Assembly (NCBI RefSeq): GCF_024360925.2 | Contig: NZ_CP113517.1 | Coordinates: 310,001-374,000, forward strand | Length of the DNA stretch: 64,000 nt | Direction of reading: 5' to 3' | Source of the DNA: Methylomonas rapida | GTDB lineage: Bacteria; Pseudomonadota; Gammaproteobacteria; Methylococcales; Methylomonadaceae | Shown here: positions 46,932 to 56,616 of the stretch, in pieces | Position numbering within the stretch: the stretch's first letter is position 1 | Layout: every line of letters starts with the position of its first letter | The notes under the pieces: generated by a model | The model's input: only the letters and a program-made list of their open reading frames with translations | Told to the model about the DNA's origin: nothing | The model's database searches: none | Made by a program: the position numbers and the translations under genes

Positions 46932-49367
46932 TCAAAACAACGTTTCTTGCAGCCATTCCTCGTCAAACTCAAATTCCGGTTCCTTGGGCGCGGAATAAGC
47001 AGTTGGTTGGGTTCCTTCGATGAAATATTCCCAAATGCCGCCACTGCTGTTTTGATTCAGTAGTAGACCGTCGCGTGGGTTGATGTAAGCTTGCACGATG
47101 CCTGCGGGGGGAGTCAACGCGGTTTCCGGCGTATTTTCCAATGCCGTTTTCATGAACTCTATCCACATCGGCAATGCGGCTTTACCGCCCGTTTCGCCTT
47201 TTCCGAGCGGGTGCAGGTTATCGAAGCCTATCCAAGCCGAAGCGACAATGTCTGCCGCAAAGCCGTTAAACCAGGCATCCCGTTGTTCGTTCGTGGTGCC
47301 CGTTTTTCCGGCCAGATCGTTGCGGCCCAGTTTTTGTTTGGCCAGGGTGGCGGTCCCGTTTTGCACGACATCGCGCAGCAGGCTGTTCATTAAAAAATGA
47401 GTTTGCTCGGAAATCACGCGCGGCGCGGTCTTGTTCACGGTCACCACGGTTTCTTGGCAGTCTCGACAGACAGCTTCGGCGGGCTTGGCTTGAAACACTT
47501 CATTGCCGGCATGATCCTCTATGCGCTCGATCAAGTAGGGTTTTATCAGAAAGCCGCCATTCGCAAAAACCGCATAGGCGGCAGCCATCCTGAGCGGTGG
47601 CGCGTAACCACTGCCCAATGCCAACGACAGTGTGGAGGGTAATTGTTCGCGGCTAAAGCCAAAACGCATGGCTGTTTCCAGCGCGTAAGGCATGCCGATG
47701 TCTTGCAATAAGCGAATCGAGACCAGATTGATCGATTGGCGCAACGCGACGCGGAGAGCGGTAGGGCCTAAATATTTGCGATTATAGTTTTCCGGGCGCC
47801 AATCGTTTTCCAGGGAGGGGTCTTGGATTACGATTGGTGCGTCATTGATGATGCTGGCAGGGGTGAAGCCTTTTTCCAGAGCGGCTGTGTAAATGAAGGG
47901 TTTGAATCCTGAGCCTGGCTGGCGCTTGGATTGCGTCGCCCGGTTATAGCCGCTGTGATAGAAGTCAAAACCGCCGGAAATTGCCAAAATGGCGCCTGTT
48001 TGAGCGTTAAGGGCGGCCAGGGCGCCTTCCGCGGCCGGGATTTGTGTCAAGGTCCAGGATTGATCGGCCAGTTGCCTGATCCAGACGATGTCGTTGGGCT
48101 GAATGAACGAAGCATTCGCGGCGCCGATGCGTATTTTGCTGAAGCCTGATTGTTTCCAGGGAACGTTTTGCCAGGAAATTGATACGCTAGAATCATCCGA
48201 TAATGTAGCGCTTATCTGCGTGGCGGAGACAGCGCTGACGACAGCCTGGCGACAGTCGCCGATGGCTTTCAGTGTCGCCAATGATTGGCCGGTTTTGAAT
48301 TTTTTATGCGGTAAGCCTCGATAACCATGGCGTTCGTCGTATTCATGCAAGGCGCTTTGCAGTGCATGATCGGCAGCAGCTTGAAGGCGACTGGGGACGG
48401 TGGTGTAGACGTTCAGTCCGAGGGTGTAGGCATCGTCGCCATATTTTTCCACCAGTTCCTGTCTTGCCATTTCGGCGATGAAGGGGGCGTTGAACTGGAT
48501 GTTCGTCGGCTGAATGGCGGCATCGTCGGGGCTGTTGATGGCTTGATCGTATTCACTCGTGTTGATGTGGCCGAGCTCCAGCATGCGCCGCAGCACATAA
48601 TTGCGGCGCTCCAAGGCTCTTTCCTTGTTTGCGATGGGGTTGTAGACGGAAGGTGCCTTGGGTAATCCGGCGATCATCGCCTGCTGGTACAGTTTGAGTT
48701 CGTTCAGGCTTTTGCCGTAATAAGTTTGAGCCGCGGCGGCCACGCCATAAGCTCGTTGCCCCATATAGATTTTGTTCAGGTAGAGTTCAAGGATTTGATC
48801 TTTGGAATAACGCTGTTCAATTTGTAGTGATAGTAAAATTTCCTTGAGTTTGCGTAGAAATGTCTTTTCCTTGCTCAATAAAAAATTACGCGCCACTTGC
48901 ATCGTGATGGTGCTGCCGCCCTGGGTTTTTTTCCCCGTGGTCAAAAGCTGGTTGGCGGCACGCAGCAGGCCTTTGTAATCGACGCCCGGATGTGTGTAGA
49001 AACGGTCATCTTCGGCCGCTAGAAAAGCATTTATTTGTTGCCGAGGAACTTGGTCTATCGCGATGGGTATGCGCCGTTTTTCGCCAAATTGCCCAATCAG
49101 CAATTTGTCCTGGCTGTAAATCTTTAGCGGTGTTTGATATTGAACGTGTTCGAGCTGGCCAATGTCGGGCAGCTCCTTGCTCAGTTCGAGCAGGAAAAAA
49201 TAACATGCTGCGGAAACGCTGAGCAAAAAGGTGAAAAAGATAAAGACAAGCCATTTAAATAGGCTTTTGAAAAAGCGTTTGGGCTTTGGCTCTTTCCTGA
49301 TCGGCACGGACTGTTCAATATAGGGTTGTTGTGTATATCGCCAGCCAAAATACCTGCTTTTGATCAC
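46932..49367 (-). CDS. mrcA: Penicillin-binding protein 1A
   Basis: An 811-residue bifunctional class A PBP. A cytoplasmic tail and one membrane helix (about 37-57) precede the GT51 glycosyltransferase domain, with AAEDDRFYTHPGVDY (about 114-128, catalytic Glu) and GGSTITMQVARNFLL. An OB-like insert (about 320-430) separates it from the transpeptidase domain, whose active-site motifs are GSGFKPF (SxxK serine), RQSINLV (SxN) and GKTGTTNEQRDAWF. Divergent from pilM, the same arrangement as ponA-pilM in pseudomonads. Confidence 0.96.
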   Translation of the reverse strand: MIKSRYFGWRYTQQPYIEQSVPIRKEPKPKRFFKSLFKWLVFIFFTFLLSVSAACYFFLLELSKELPDIGQLEHVQYQTPLKIYSQDKLLIGQFGEKRRIPIAIDQVPRQQINAFLAAEDDRFYTHPGVDYKGLLRAANQLLTTGKKTQGGSTITMQVARNFLLSKEKTFLRKLKEILLSLQIEQRYSKDQILELYLNKIYMGQRAYGVAAAAQTYYGKSLNELKLYQQAMIAGLPKAPSVYNPIANKERALERRNYVLRRMLELGHINTSEYDQAINSPDDAAIQPTNIQFNAPFIAEMARQELVEKYGDDAYTLGLNVYTTVPSRLQAAADHALQSALHEYDERHGYRGLPHKKFKTGQSLATLKAIGDCRQAVVSAVSATQISATLSDDSSVSISWQNVPWKQSGFSKIRIGAANASFIQPNDIVWIRQLADQSWTLTQIPAAEGALAALNAQTGAILAISGGFDFYHSGYNRATQSKRQPGSGFKPFIYTAALEKGFTPASIINDAPIVIQDPSLENDWRPENYNRKYLGPTALRVALRQSINLVSIRLLQDIGMPYALETAMRFGFSREQLPSTLSLALGSGYAPPLRMAAAYAVFANGGFLIKPYLIERIEDHAGNEVFQAKPAEAVCRDCQETVVTVNKTAPRVISEQTHFLMNSLLRDVVQNGTATLAKQKLGRNDLAGKTGTTNEQRDAWFNGFAADIVASAWIGFDNLHPLGKGETGGKAALPMWIEFMKTALENTPETALTPPAGIVQAYINPRDGLLLNQNSSGGIWEYFIEGTQPTAYSAPKEPEFEFDEEWLQETLF

Positions 49368-49517
49368 AGGAACAACTTAAAGTTTGGATTTAGCAAATGC
49401 TCAGGGTGTGAAAATTGCAAAACCTAACTATACTTCCCCCCTAGTTGGATTCTGCGGGCCAGGTTTGCAGCATTGCAGAGCCATTCACGTTTTTACGAGT
49501 CAAAATGGGTTTCATTC

Positions 49518-50579
49518 ATGAGCTGGTTTAACAGGAATCAGTCTGCCTTGCTCGGTATCGATATCAGCACGGCAGCGGTCAAATTATTGGAGTTAAGCCG
49601 AACTGGCGCGCGCTACAAGGTAGAAAGCTATGCCGTCGCGCCGCTTCCGCAGGATGCGATCATCGATAAAAACATCACCAACGTAGAAGTCATAGGTAAC
49701 GCCATCAAGGCTGCCGTAAAACAATCGGGGACACGCGCCAAGCGGGCTTGCGTGGCCGTGGCCGGGTCGTCGGTCATGACAAAAATCATTTCCATGCCTG
49801 CTACGTTGAGCGAGACGGACATGGAAGAACAGATCATGATCGAGGCCGATCAATATATTCCCTATTCTCTGGATGAAGTAAATCTCGACTTCGAGGTGCA
49901 AGGCGTTTCACGAAACAATCCGGAGATGTTGGACGTCTTGTTGGCCGCCTCGCGGCGAGAGAATATCGAGGATCGCGTGGCTGCATTGGCCTATGCGGGC
50001 TTGAAAACAGCCATCGTGGATGTCGAGGCCTTTGCCATGGAAAATGCCTTTACGCTGCTGATGGATCAATTGCCTGAAAAAATGGAAAACAAAACCGTCG
50101 CAATCGCCGATATTGGGGCCACGATGACGACGTTGAACATTTTGCACGACGGCAAAACCATCTATACCCGCGAGCAGGGTTTCGGCGGCAAACAGCTCAC
50201 CGAAGAGATCCAGCGTCGTTACGGTCTTTCGTATGAAGAAGCCGGTTTGGCCAAAAAGCATGGCGGATTGCCGGACAACTATATTCCCGATGTCTTGGAA
50301 CCGTTTAAAAAAGCGATGTTGCAACAAATCGCCCGATCCTTGCAGTTTTTTGTTTCCTCCAGCGCAAACCGGGGTGTGGATGCGTTGATTTTGGCCGGTG
50401 GCTGTTCCTCGATACCGGGGTTGGACAAGCTGGTCGAGCGTGATTTGGGTATTCCGTCTTATATTGCCAATCCTTTCATCAACATGGCGTTGTCGAGTCG
50501 AGTCAAGCCACAAAGTTTGAGTAACGATACGCCCGCGATGATGATCGCATGCGGCTTGGCATTAAGGAGTTTCGATTAA
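49518..50579 (+). CDS. pilM: Type IV pilus assembly protein PilM
   Basis: A 353-residue cytoplasmic actin-like ATPase that binds the tail of PilN and links the inner-membrane alignment complex to the motor. The start ALLGIDISTAAVKLLELS (about 10-27) and phosphate-binding VAIADIGATMTTLNIL (about 191-206) are clear. The ATG at 49518 (MSWFNRNQ) is chosen because FGRKx-type starts are usual; an in-frame Met 15 codons upstream is unlikely. First gene of pilMNOPQ. Confidence 0.95.
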   Translation: MSWFNRNQSALLGIDISTAAVKLLELSRTGARYKVESYAVAPLPQDAIIDKNITNVEVIGNAIKAAVKQSGTRAKRACVAVAGSSVMTKIISMPATLSETDMEEQIMIEADQYIPYSLDEVNLDFEVQGVSRNNPEMLDVLLAASRRENIEDRVAALAYAGLKTAIVDVEAFAMENAFTLLMDQLPEKMENKTVAIADIGATMTTLNILHDGKTIYTREQGFGGKQLTEEIQRRYGLSYEEAGLAKKHGGLPDNYIPDVLEPFKKAMLQQIARSLQFFVSSSANRGVDALILAGGCSSIPGLDKLVERDLGIPSYIANPFINMALSSRVKPQSLSNDTPAMMIACGLALRSFD

Positions 50580-51151
50580 TGGCTAGAATCAACTTGCTGC
50601 CGTGGCGCGAAGAACTGCGCAAGAAAAAACAACAGGACTTCGTCGCGGGCATTGGCGCCGGTATTTTGGCGACGATACTGATTCTTGCGCTGGTGTATTT
50701 GTATATCGAAGGCATGAAGGAGTATCAAACGCGCAGAAATCAGATGCTGAAAGACGAAATTGCCGTATTGGATAAGAAAATCGCGGAAATCAAGGAAATA
50801 GAAGAAAAGAAACAGCGATTGCTGACCAAGATCGATGTCATTCAAAAACTGCAGGAAAGTCGGCCGGAAATCGTGCATTTGTTTGACGAACTGGCCAAAG
50901 TGGCGCCGGAAGGTGTTTATTTGACAAAATTTACTCAAGTGGGAGCCTCGTTGACCATGGATGGCAAGTCTGAGTCAAATGCCAGGGTTTCCGCGTTGAT
51001 GCGCGCGATAGACGGCTCGGAATGGCTCAATTCGCCGGTATTGACGGTCATCAAGGGCCAGGGTAAGAGCTCTGGGGAAATGAATGATTTTTCATTGACG
51101 GCCAAACAAGGGAAAAAAGTCAATCCAGATCAGGCGGGAGCTGGCAAATGA
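50579..51151 (+). CDS. pilN: Type IV pilus assembly protein PilN
   Basis: A 190-residue bitopic protein. The conserved cytoplasmic INLLPWRE (4-11) binds PilM. One membrane helix (about 24-44) and a periplasmic coiled coil (about 45-95) precede a small alpha/beta domain. The ATG at 50579 shares one base with the pilM stop and has AAGGAG upstream; a longer upstream reading inside pilM is rejected. Confidence 0.95.
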   Translation: MARINLLPWREELRKKKQQDFVAGIGAGILATILILALVYLYIEGMKEYQTRRNQMLKDEIAVLDKKIAEIKEIEEKKQRLLTKIDVIQKLQESRPEIVHLFDELAKVAPEGVYLTKFTQVGASLTMDGKSESNARVSALMRAIDGSEWLNSPVLTVIKGQGKSSGEMNDFSLTAKQGKKVNPDQAGAGK

Positions 51152-51771
51152 ATCTATCGGAAATCAATTGGGACCTGAATGCCGCGGGTACCTGGCCGAC
51201 GCCGATCAAGATAGCGGCGGGTGCCATTGTGTCGTTATTGGTCGTGATTGCGGACATATACTACGTAAGCAAGCCACAGTTGGATGAACTTGCCGCTTTA
51301 GAGCAGGAAGAAGTCACGCTGAAAACTGCTTTTGAAGCAAAACAAAAGAAAGCGGTCAATCTGCAAGATTATCGCGATCAATTGGCGCAGATCGAATCCT
51401 CGTTGGGCGAAATGCTAAAGCAAATGCCGACCAAAGCCGAAGTTGCCAATCTTTTGGTCGACATTTCTCAAACAGGCTTGGCCAGCGGTTTGGAATTTAA
51501 GTTATTCCAGCCAGGAGCGCCGGTGCCCAAGGAGTTTTATTCCGAGTTGCCGATCAACATTCAGGTAGTGGGTAAATACGAAGAGCTGGGATTGTTTGTC
51601 AGCGGCTTGGCCTCATTGCCCAGGATCGTCACTGTGCATGATGTCAATATTACGCCTATTGCCAAGGCCGAGAAAACCGGCGCCATGAATATGTCCGCCA
51701 TCATCAAAACCTATAATGAGAGTGAGCAGGGCGGCGATAAGGATAAGGCTAAGAAAAGGGGGGGTAAATGA
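51148..51771 (+). CDS. pilO: Type IV pilus assembly protein PilO
   Basis: A 207-residue bitopic partner of PilN. One membrane helix lies at about 24-44, followed by a coil (about 45-90) and a ferredoxin-like periplasmic domain with GLEFKLFQPGAPVPKEFYSE (about 116-135) and YEELGLFVSGLASLPRIVTV. ATGA-type overlaps on both sides show coupling. The Lys-rich tail (KDKAKKRGG) is unusual but short. Confidence 0.94.
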   Translation: MNLSEINWDLNAAGTWPTPIKIAAGAIVSLLVVIADIYYVSKPQLDELAALEQEEVTLKTAFEAKQKKAVNLQDYRDQLAQIESSLGEMLKQMPTKAEVANLLVDISQTGLASGLEFKLFQPGAPVPKEFYSELPINIQVVGKYEELGLFVSGLASLPRIVTVHDVNITPIAKAEKTGAMNMSAIIKTYNESEQGGDKDKAKKRGGK

Positions 51772-52433
51772 TGTCGCGGCATTGCCTAAGGGTTTGGTCC
51801 TTGATGGCTGACACATTTTGCTCCATCACTCTCCGGGAGAGGCTTGGGGTGAAGGGGGTGATAAACAAGAAGGCTGGTTGTGGACAAATCCCAACTCTGT
51901 ATATTGGACGCTCATTGGTCGTGGTTTTGATGTTCATGCTGCCGGGTATCACGGCGTGCAGCAGCGATGACGTCAGCGATTTGACTAAATATATTCAAGA
52001 AGTTAAAGCAAGGCCGAAGGGGGCCATCGAACCCCTGCCGGAGACCAAGATCGTTGAAAGCTTCATTTTCCAGCCTGAAGGATTGCGAGATCCTTTTCGG
52101 CCTACTGAAAAGAGTACGGAAGACGCGGGGCCCGATTTGGCGGGTGTCAGTGGCATTAAGCCAGATACCGAACGGAGGAAAGAGGAGTTGGAGGCTTATT
52201 CCCTGGATACTCTCAGAATGGTGGGAACTCTGAAGGATTTACAAGGATTATGGGGCCTGGTTAGAACCAAGGATGGCACCATACATAGCGTAAGGGTTGG
52301 AAATTATATGGGGCAGAATTACGGCAAGATCATCCGCATCCTTGAGGACAAGATAGAACTAATGGAAATCGTGCCAGACAAGCCAGGCACTTGGCGCGAA
52401 CAACAAGCAACATTAGCATTGGTTGAGAAATAA
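51768..52433 (+). CDS. pilP: Type IV pilus assembly lipoprotein PilP (odd N-terminus)
   Basis: A lipoprotein that connects PilN/PilO to the secretin PilQ. The mature part starts at a lipobox LPGITAC (Cys64 counted from 51768), then SSDDVSDLTKYIQEVK, and ends in the HR domain with LDTLRMVGTLKDLQGLWGLV (about 145-164). From the overlapping ATG at 51768 there are 63 residues before the lipid cysteine, far more than a signal peptide, and the extra DNA contains a REP-like palindrome. A GTG at 51849, seven bases after GAGAGG, would give a 37-residue leader and may be the working start. PilP function seems intact either way. Confidence 0.88.
   Translation: MMSRHCLRVWSLMADTFCSITLRERLGVKGVINKKAGCGQIPTLYIGRSLVVVLMFMLPGITACSSDDVSDLTKYIQEVKARPKGAIEPLPETKIVESFIFQPEGLRDPFRPTEKSTEDAGPDLAGVSGIKPDTERRKEELEAYSLDTLRMVGTLKDLQGLWGLVRTKDGTIHSVRVGNYMGQNYGKIIRILEDKIELMEIVPDKPGTWREQQATLALVEK
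51829..51858. repeat. REP-like palindromic repeat inside the 5' end of pilP
   Basis: CTCTCC-G-GGAGAG (51829-51841) followed by GCTTGGGGTGAAGGGGG. The complement (CCCCTTCACCCCAAGCCTCTCCC) has the wording of a very common extragenic palindrome of proteobacteria. Here it is read in frame as part of a coding region. Confidence 0.55.
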
Positions 52434-52444
52434 AGGTTATAAAA

Positions 52445-54790
52445 ATGACTACTAAGCAAAAGATTATGATGAGGAATATACAAGGCCGATTTGCTCACCG
52501 ATGGCTATTCATGTTGCTGCTGGCTGTACAGGTTTTTTCTGTTTCGGCCGATGAGGCTACTATCAACAATCTTGAATTTTCGTCTTTGGCTGGAAACCAG
52601 CTGCAGATACGGTTGGATATGAGCGGTCCGGTTGCCGAACCGAAGGTGTTTCAGACCGACAATCCGGCTCGAATCGCGCTGGATTTCGATGGGGTGAAAA
52701 GCAATTTGGCCAAAAAAAGCTTCCCGATCAATCAAGGCGCGGCCAATACGGTTTATGTGGTCGAGGCCTCAGGGCGGACGCGGGTGGTTATCAATCTGAT
52801 AGAGAAAGTCCCTTACGAAACCAAGATCGATGGCAATAAGTATTATGTCGTGCTGAAATCCGCAGGCGCCTTGGAGGCGGTCAACAAAATCGTGCAAACC
52901 AGTGCGACCAAAGAATCGGCGCTGAGTCGTTTTTTGCCAGAGCAGGGCATTAAAAGCATCGATTTTCGCCGTGGTCCCAATGGGGAGGGACGTTTGTTAT
53001 TGGGTTTGTCTACGCCCAATACCGTGGTCGATGCCAAGCAAACCGCGGGCAAGGTCGTCTTGAACTTTTTGAATACCTCGGTACCGGAATCGTTGATCAA
53101 AAGTTTTGATGTGGCCGATTTCGCCACGCCCGTGCAAAAAATCGATGTGGTGCCCCGGGGCGAAAGCGCGACGATTACCATCACGCCAAACAATCCAAAC
53201 TTTGAGTATTCGTCGTATCAAGCCGACAATGTACTGACTGTCGAATTTCGACCGTTGACGCCCGCCGAAAAAGAGGCGCAACTCAGAGAAAAACAACCTT
53301 ATATCGGCAGCAAGTTATCGCTGAATTTTCAGGAAATCGATGTCAAATCGGTGCTGATGATTCTTGCCGATCACATTAAGACTCAAGAAGGCAAAGAGAT
53401 CAATATTATTACCACCGATTCGGTAACGGGCTCGATCGCCTTGCACGTCAACGACGTGCCTTGGGATCAGGTGCTGGATGTGGTCATGAAGTTGCGGGGC
53501 CTGTCCAAACGTGAAAACGGCAACGTGATTCTGATTGGCCCCACGGAAGAAATCAAAGTTCTGGAGGAAAAGGAACTGGAGGCCAGAAAAATTTATGAGC
53601 AACTGGAGCCGTTGAAAACCGAAAATATTCAAATTAATTATGCCCGTGCCAGTGACATTTGTAATATCTTGATCGGTCGCGGCAACTTCAATCAGGGTGG
53701 AGGGCCGCTGGCGCAGGGATCATCGGGTGGCGGTATGGCTGGCGGTGGTGCAGGCATGTCCGGTGGCGGAGGCGGCATGGCCGGTGGTTGCGGCGGTGGT
53801 ACCGGAACTGGCGGCATGGGTGCTGCGGGTCTGACTCAGCAGATCGGCGCGCTGGGTGCGTCGGGTACGGATATTGCCAATTTGCGGCTGATTTCGCCGC
53901 GTGGCGCGGTGATCGTCGATGCCAGGACCAATACCTTGATCGTCAAGGATACCGCCAAGCAATTGGAAGAAATTCATAAAATGATTGCCAAACTGGATAT
54001 TCCTGTCCGGCAGGTGTTGATCGAATCTCGTATCGTGATTGCGACAACCGCTTTTGCGCAAGATATCGGTACCAAGTTCGGTGTGATCAAACGTGGAGAT
54101 AACGTTTTGTTCCGGGGAAAAGGCCTGACCGATTCCCAGGATTCAACGTATGGCCAAGGTCTTGAGGATGGTCAAACGGAAGGCTCGCGAATTTTGAAAG
54201 ATCTGGGTACCGCGTTGGCGACTTCTAGTGGTGGTTCGTTGGCATTGACCTTGGCGCGTGGCGCGGATTATTTGTTGAACCTGGAAATTACGGCTTTACA
54301 AGAGGATGGTAAAGGAGAGCTGGTCTCGAATCCGAGAGTGATGACTCAAGACAGGGTGCCCGCTACCATCAAGCAGGGTATCGAAATTCCTTACACCACG
54401 GTCAGCCAGAACGGTACGCAGACCGAGTTCAAGGAGGCCGTGTTGGAGTTGAATGTGATTCCGCAAATTACGCCGACAGGCAGCGTGATCATGTCGCTGA
54501 ACATCAAGCGTGATTCACAAGGCCAAGCCGTAACGACGGGTGGTCAAAACACCACTGCCATCGATAAGCGCGAAGTCGAAACGATGGTGCAGGTCGAAGA
54601 CGGAGAAACCGTGGTTCTTGGCGGGGTGTATGAGTCCGATAGTATTACTAATGTCGACACCGTCCCCTGGGTATCCGATTTGCCGTTGGTGGGCTGGCTG
54701 TTCAAAAAGACTGTTAAAGACGAAGCTAAGCGGGAATTGCTGATATTCATCACCCCAAAGGTGATCAAGGATAGTGCGGTCAGCAGCTGA
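52445..54790 (+). CDS. pilQ: Type IV pilus secretin PilQ
   Basis: A 781-residue outer-membrane secretin with a signal peptide (about 1-36, ending VFSVSADEA). AMIN domains (about 38-270) bind peptidoglycan; then come the N0/N1 domains (LSLNFQEIDVKSVLMILADH, about 293-312) and the secretin core with LVSNPRVMTQDRVPATIKQG (about 622-641) and VVLGGVYESD. A Gly/Met/Ser-rich stretch (about 420-455, repeated GGGMAGG units) interrupts the N1-to-secretin region; it is probably a disordered loop. It starts 11 bases after pilP and closes the operon; aroK, the usual next gene in pseudomonads, is absent. Confidence 0.95.
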   Translation: MTTKQKIMMRNIQGRFAHRWLFMLLLAVQVFSVSADEATINNLEFSSLAGNQLQIRLDMSGPVAEPKVFQTDNPARIALDFDGVKSNLAKKSFPINQGAANTVYVVEASGRTRVVINLIEKVPYETKIDGNKYYVVLKSAGALEAVNKIVQTSATKESALSRFLPEQGIKSIDFRRGPNGEGRLLLGLSTPNTVVDAKQTAGKVVLNFLNTSVPESLIKSFDVADFATPVQKIDVVPRGESATITITPNNPNFEYSSYQADNVLTVEFRPLTPAEKEAQLREKQPYIGSKLSLNFQEIDVKSVLMILADHIKTQEGKEINIITTDSVTGSIALHVNDVPWDQVLDVVMKLRGLSKRENGNVILIGPTEEIKVLEEKELEARKIYEQLEPLKTENIQINYARASDICNILIGRGNFNQGGGPLAQGSSGGGMAGGGAGMSGGGGGMAGGCGGGTGTGGMGAAGLTQQIGALGASGTDIANLRLISPRGAVIVDARTNTLIVKDTAKQLEEIHKMIAKLDIPVRQVLIESRIVIATTAFAQDIGTKFGVIKRGDNVLFRGKGLTDSQDSTYGQGLEDGQTEGSRILKDLGTALATSSGGSLALTLARGADYLLNLEITALQEDGKGELVSNPRVMTQDRVPATIKQGIEIPYTTVSQNGTQTEFKEAVLELNVIPQITPTGSVIMSLNIKRDSQGQAVTTGGQNTTAIDKREVETMVQVEDGETVVLGGVYESDSITNVDTVPWVSDLPLVGWLFKKTVKDEAKRELLIFITPKVIKDSAVSS

Positions 54791-54844
54791 GACTTTTCCG
54801 GCGGGCCAAGCTGCATCGGCTCGGCCCGGCTAGGTTTCGATGGG

Positions 54845-56353
54845 TTATCGGGTTCTATCGAGTTTCCGATAACCAATCGCTTCGCTTAAATGAACCATTT
54901 CAATCGCACGAGAGCCGGCCAAGTCTGCAATGGTGCGCGCCAGTTTCAAAATGCGATGATAGGCTCGATGCGACAGGCCGAATTTTTCCAGGGCCTGCTC
55001 CAGTAATTGATGTCCCGCCTCATTGAGTTCACAATACTGTTTGACTTCTTTCGCGCTTAATTGCGCATTGGTTTTGTCTTGGCGTTGCTGGGCAATTTCC
55101 CTGGCCGCGATTACCCGGCCGCGGATGCTTGCGCTGCTTTCCTCGCCCAGTATGGAGCCTTTGCGCAATACGTCTAGCGGCACGCGGGGCACATCCAAAT
55201 GCATGTCTATCCGGTCCAGCAAAGGCCCCGAAACCCGGGCGCGATAACGCGCTACTTGTTCCGAAGAACAATGACAGCGGCCGGACGCGTCACCCAAATA
55301 ACCGCAGGGACAAGGATTCATCGCGGCAATCAATTGAAAGCGCGCGGGGAAATCGGCTTGCCGGTTGGCCCTGGAAATCGTGATGTGCCCGGTCTCCAGC
55401 GGCTCCCTCAGAACCTCGAGGACTTTCCTGTCGAATTCCGGCAACTCGTCCAAAAACAACGCGCCGTTGTGCGATAGCGAGATCTCGCCAGGCTTGGGAT
55501 TGCTGCCGCCCCCGACCAATGCGGCCGCCGAGGCCGTGTGATGGGGGGCGCGAAACGGTGGTTGCCGCCATCTGCGTACGTCGAGTCCATGATCACTGAT
55601 CGACGCAATCGCCGCGGTTTCCAGCGCTTGCGACTCGTTCAGTTGCGGCAGGATGGTGGGCAAGCGTGCCGCCAACATCGATTTGCCTGTGCCTGGCGGG
55701 CCGAGCATCAGCAGGTTGTGCGCGCCGGCCGCGGCGATCTCCATCGCCCTTTTGACATGAAACTGGCCGTGTACATCGGCAAAGTCGATGTCGAATTCAG
55801 TCTGTTCTATGTGCCGCGTGGGTGGCGGTGATTGGATCGGAGTTTGGCCGGTCAAATGCGCGCAGACTTCCAGCAAATTTCTAGCAGGTAGCAAGCTGGC
55901 GTCGCTGATCAAAGAGGCTTCCTGTGTGCAGTTAGCTGGCAGGATCAGTTGCCTGTGCGCGTCTCGACAATGGATGGCGACGGGGAGTGCGCCGGAAATC
56001 GGCCGCAGTTGACCGCCCAGGGATAATTCGCCTATACACTCATATTGATCGAGTTGCCCTTTGGGGATTTGACCGGATGCGGCGAGGATACCCAGGGCAA
56101 TGGCGAGATCGAAGCGGCCCCCTTCCTTAGGCAGGTCGGCGGGCGCCAGGTTGATCGTGATGCGTTGGAAGGGGAATTCAAAGTGCGAGTTGATTATGGC
56201 GCCGCGCACTCGGTCTTTACTTTCCTTGACCGCCGTCTCGGGCAGGCCGACGATGTTCAACGCGGGCAGACCGTTGCTGACATGCACTTCGACCGTCACC
56301 AGCGGGGCGGTGATGCCGGCGCGCCCGCGGCTATAAACGACAGCCAGGGACAT
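54845..56353 (-). CDS. comM: YifB/ComM family Mg-chelatase-like AAA ATPase
   Basis: A 502-residue protein: N-terminal Lon-like domain (about 1-170), AAA+ domain with Walker A GPPGTGKSMLA (about 218-228), NGALFLDELPEF as Walker B, and a C-terminal chelatase-like domain. ComM is a hexameric helicase that helps branch migration during natural transformation. Type IV pili, needed for DNA uptake, are encoded next to it on the other strand, converging. Confidence 0.94.
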   Translation of the reverse strand: MSLAVVYSRGRAGITAPLVTVEVHVSNGLPALNIVGLPETAVKESKDRVRGAIINSHFEFPFQRITINLAPADLPKEGGRFDLAIALGILAASGQIPKGQLDQYECIGELSLGGQLRPISGALPVAIHCRDAHRQLILPANCTQEASLISDASLLPARNLLEVCAHLTGQTPIQSPPPTRHIEQTEFDIDFADVHGQFHVKRAMEIAAAGAHNLLMLGPPGTGKSMLAARLPTILPQLNESQALETAAIASISDHGLDVRRWRQPPFRAPHHTASAAALVGGGSNPKPGEISLSHNGALFLDELPEFDRKVLEVLREPLETGHITISRANRQADFPARFQLIAAMNPCPCGYLGDASGRCHCSSEQVARYRARVSGPLLDRIDMHLDVPRVPLDVLRKGSILGEESSASIRGRVIAAREIAQQRQDKTNAQLSAKEVKQYCELNEAGHQLLEQALEKFGLSHRAYHRILKLARTIADLAGSRAIEMVHLSEAIGYRKLDRTR

Positions 56354-56359
56354 GGCGAT

Positions 56360-56611
56360 TTAGTCTTGCAAAATGCGTTTTTCCAAATCAGCGACGCGTT
56401 TTTCCAGTTCTTCCAGGCGGGAGCGGGTTTTGGCCAAAACGGCTTTTTGCACTTCAAACTCTTCCCGGCTGACCAGGTCCAGTTTGGATAATGCGCTCTG
56501 CAGCAAGGCGTGAACGTTTTTGTCCATATCGTCCTTAAAGTTGCTCAGGCCTGGTGGAATGGCATTGGCGATGCGATCGGCGATATGGTCTATGGATTTC
56601 GGATCGAACAT
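56360..56611 (-). CDS. ubiK: BMFP-domain protein UbiK
   Basis: An 83-residue protein with two helices: an amphipathic N-terminal half (MFDPKSIDHIADRIANAIPP, 1-20) and a coiled coil (about 50-80, LEELEKRVADLEKRI). UbiK (formerly YqiC) trimers assist aerobic ubiquinone synthesis with UbiJ. It sits directly upstream of comM as in many gammaproteobacteria. The start at 56611 gives the family N-terminus; an upstream extension is rejected. Confidence 0.92.
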   Translation of the reverse strand: MFDPKSIDHIADRIANAIPPGLSNFKDDMDKNVHALLQSALSKLDLVSREEFEVQKAVLAKTRSRLEELEKRVADLEKRILQD

Positions 56612-56616
56612 GATGT

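Noticed and set aside
51794..51920. TTGGTC direct repeats flanking the REP-like element in pilP as a target duplication
   Set aside because: Removing the interval (121 bp) shifts the frame and gives an early stop, so the repeats do not mark a simple insertion.
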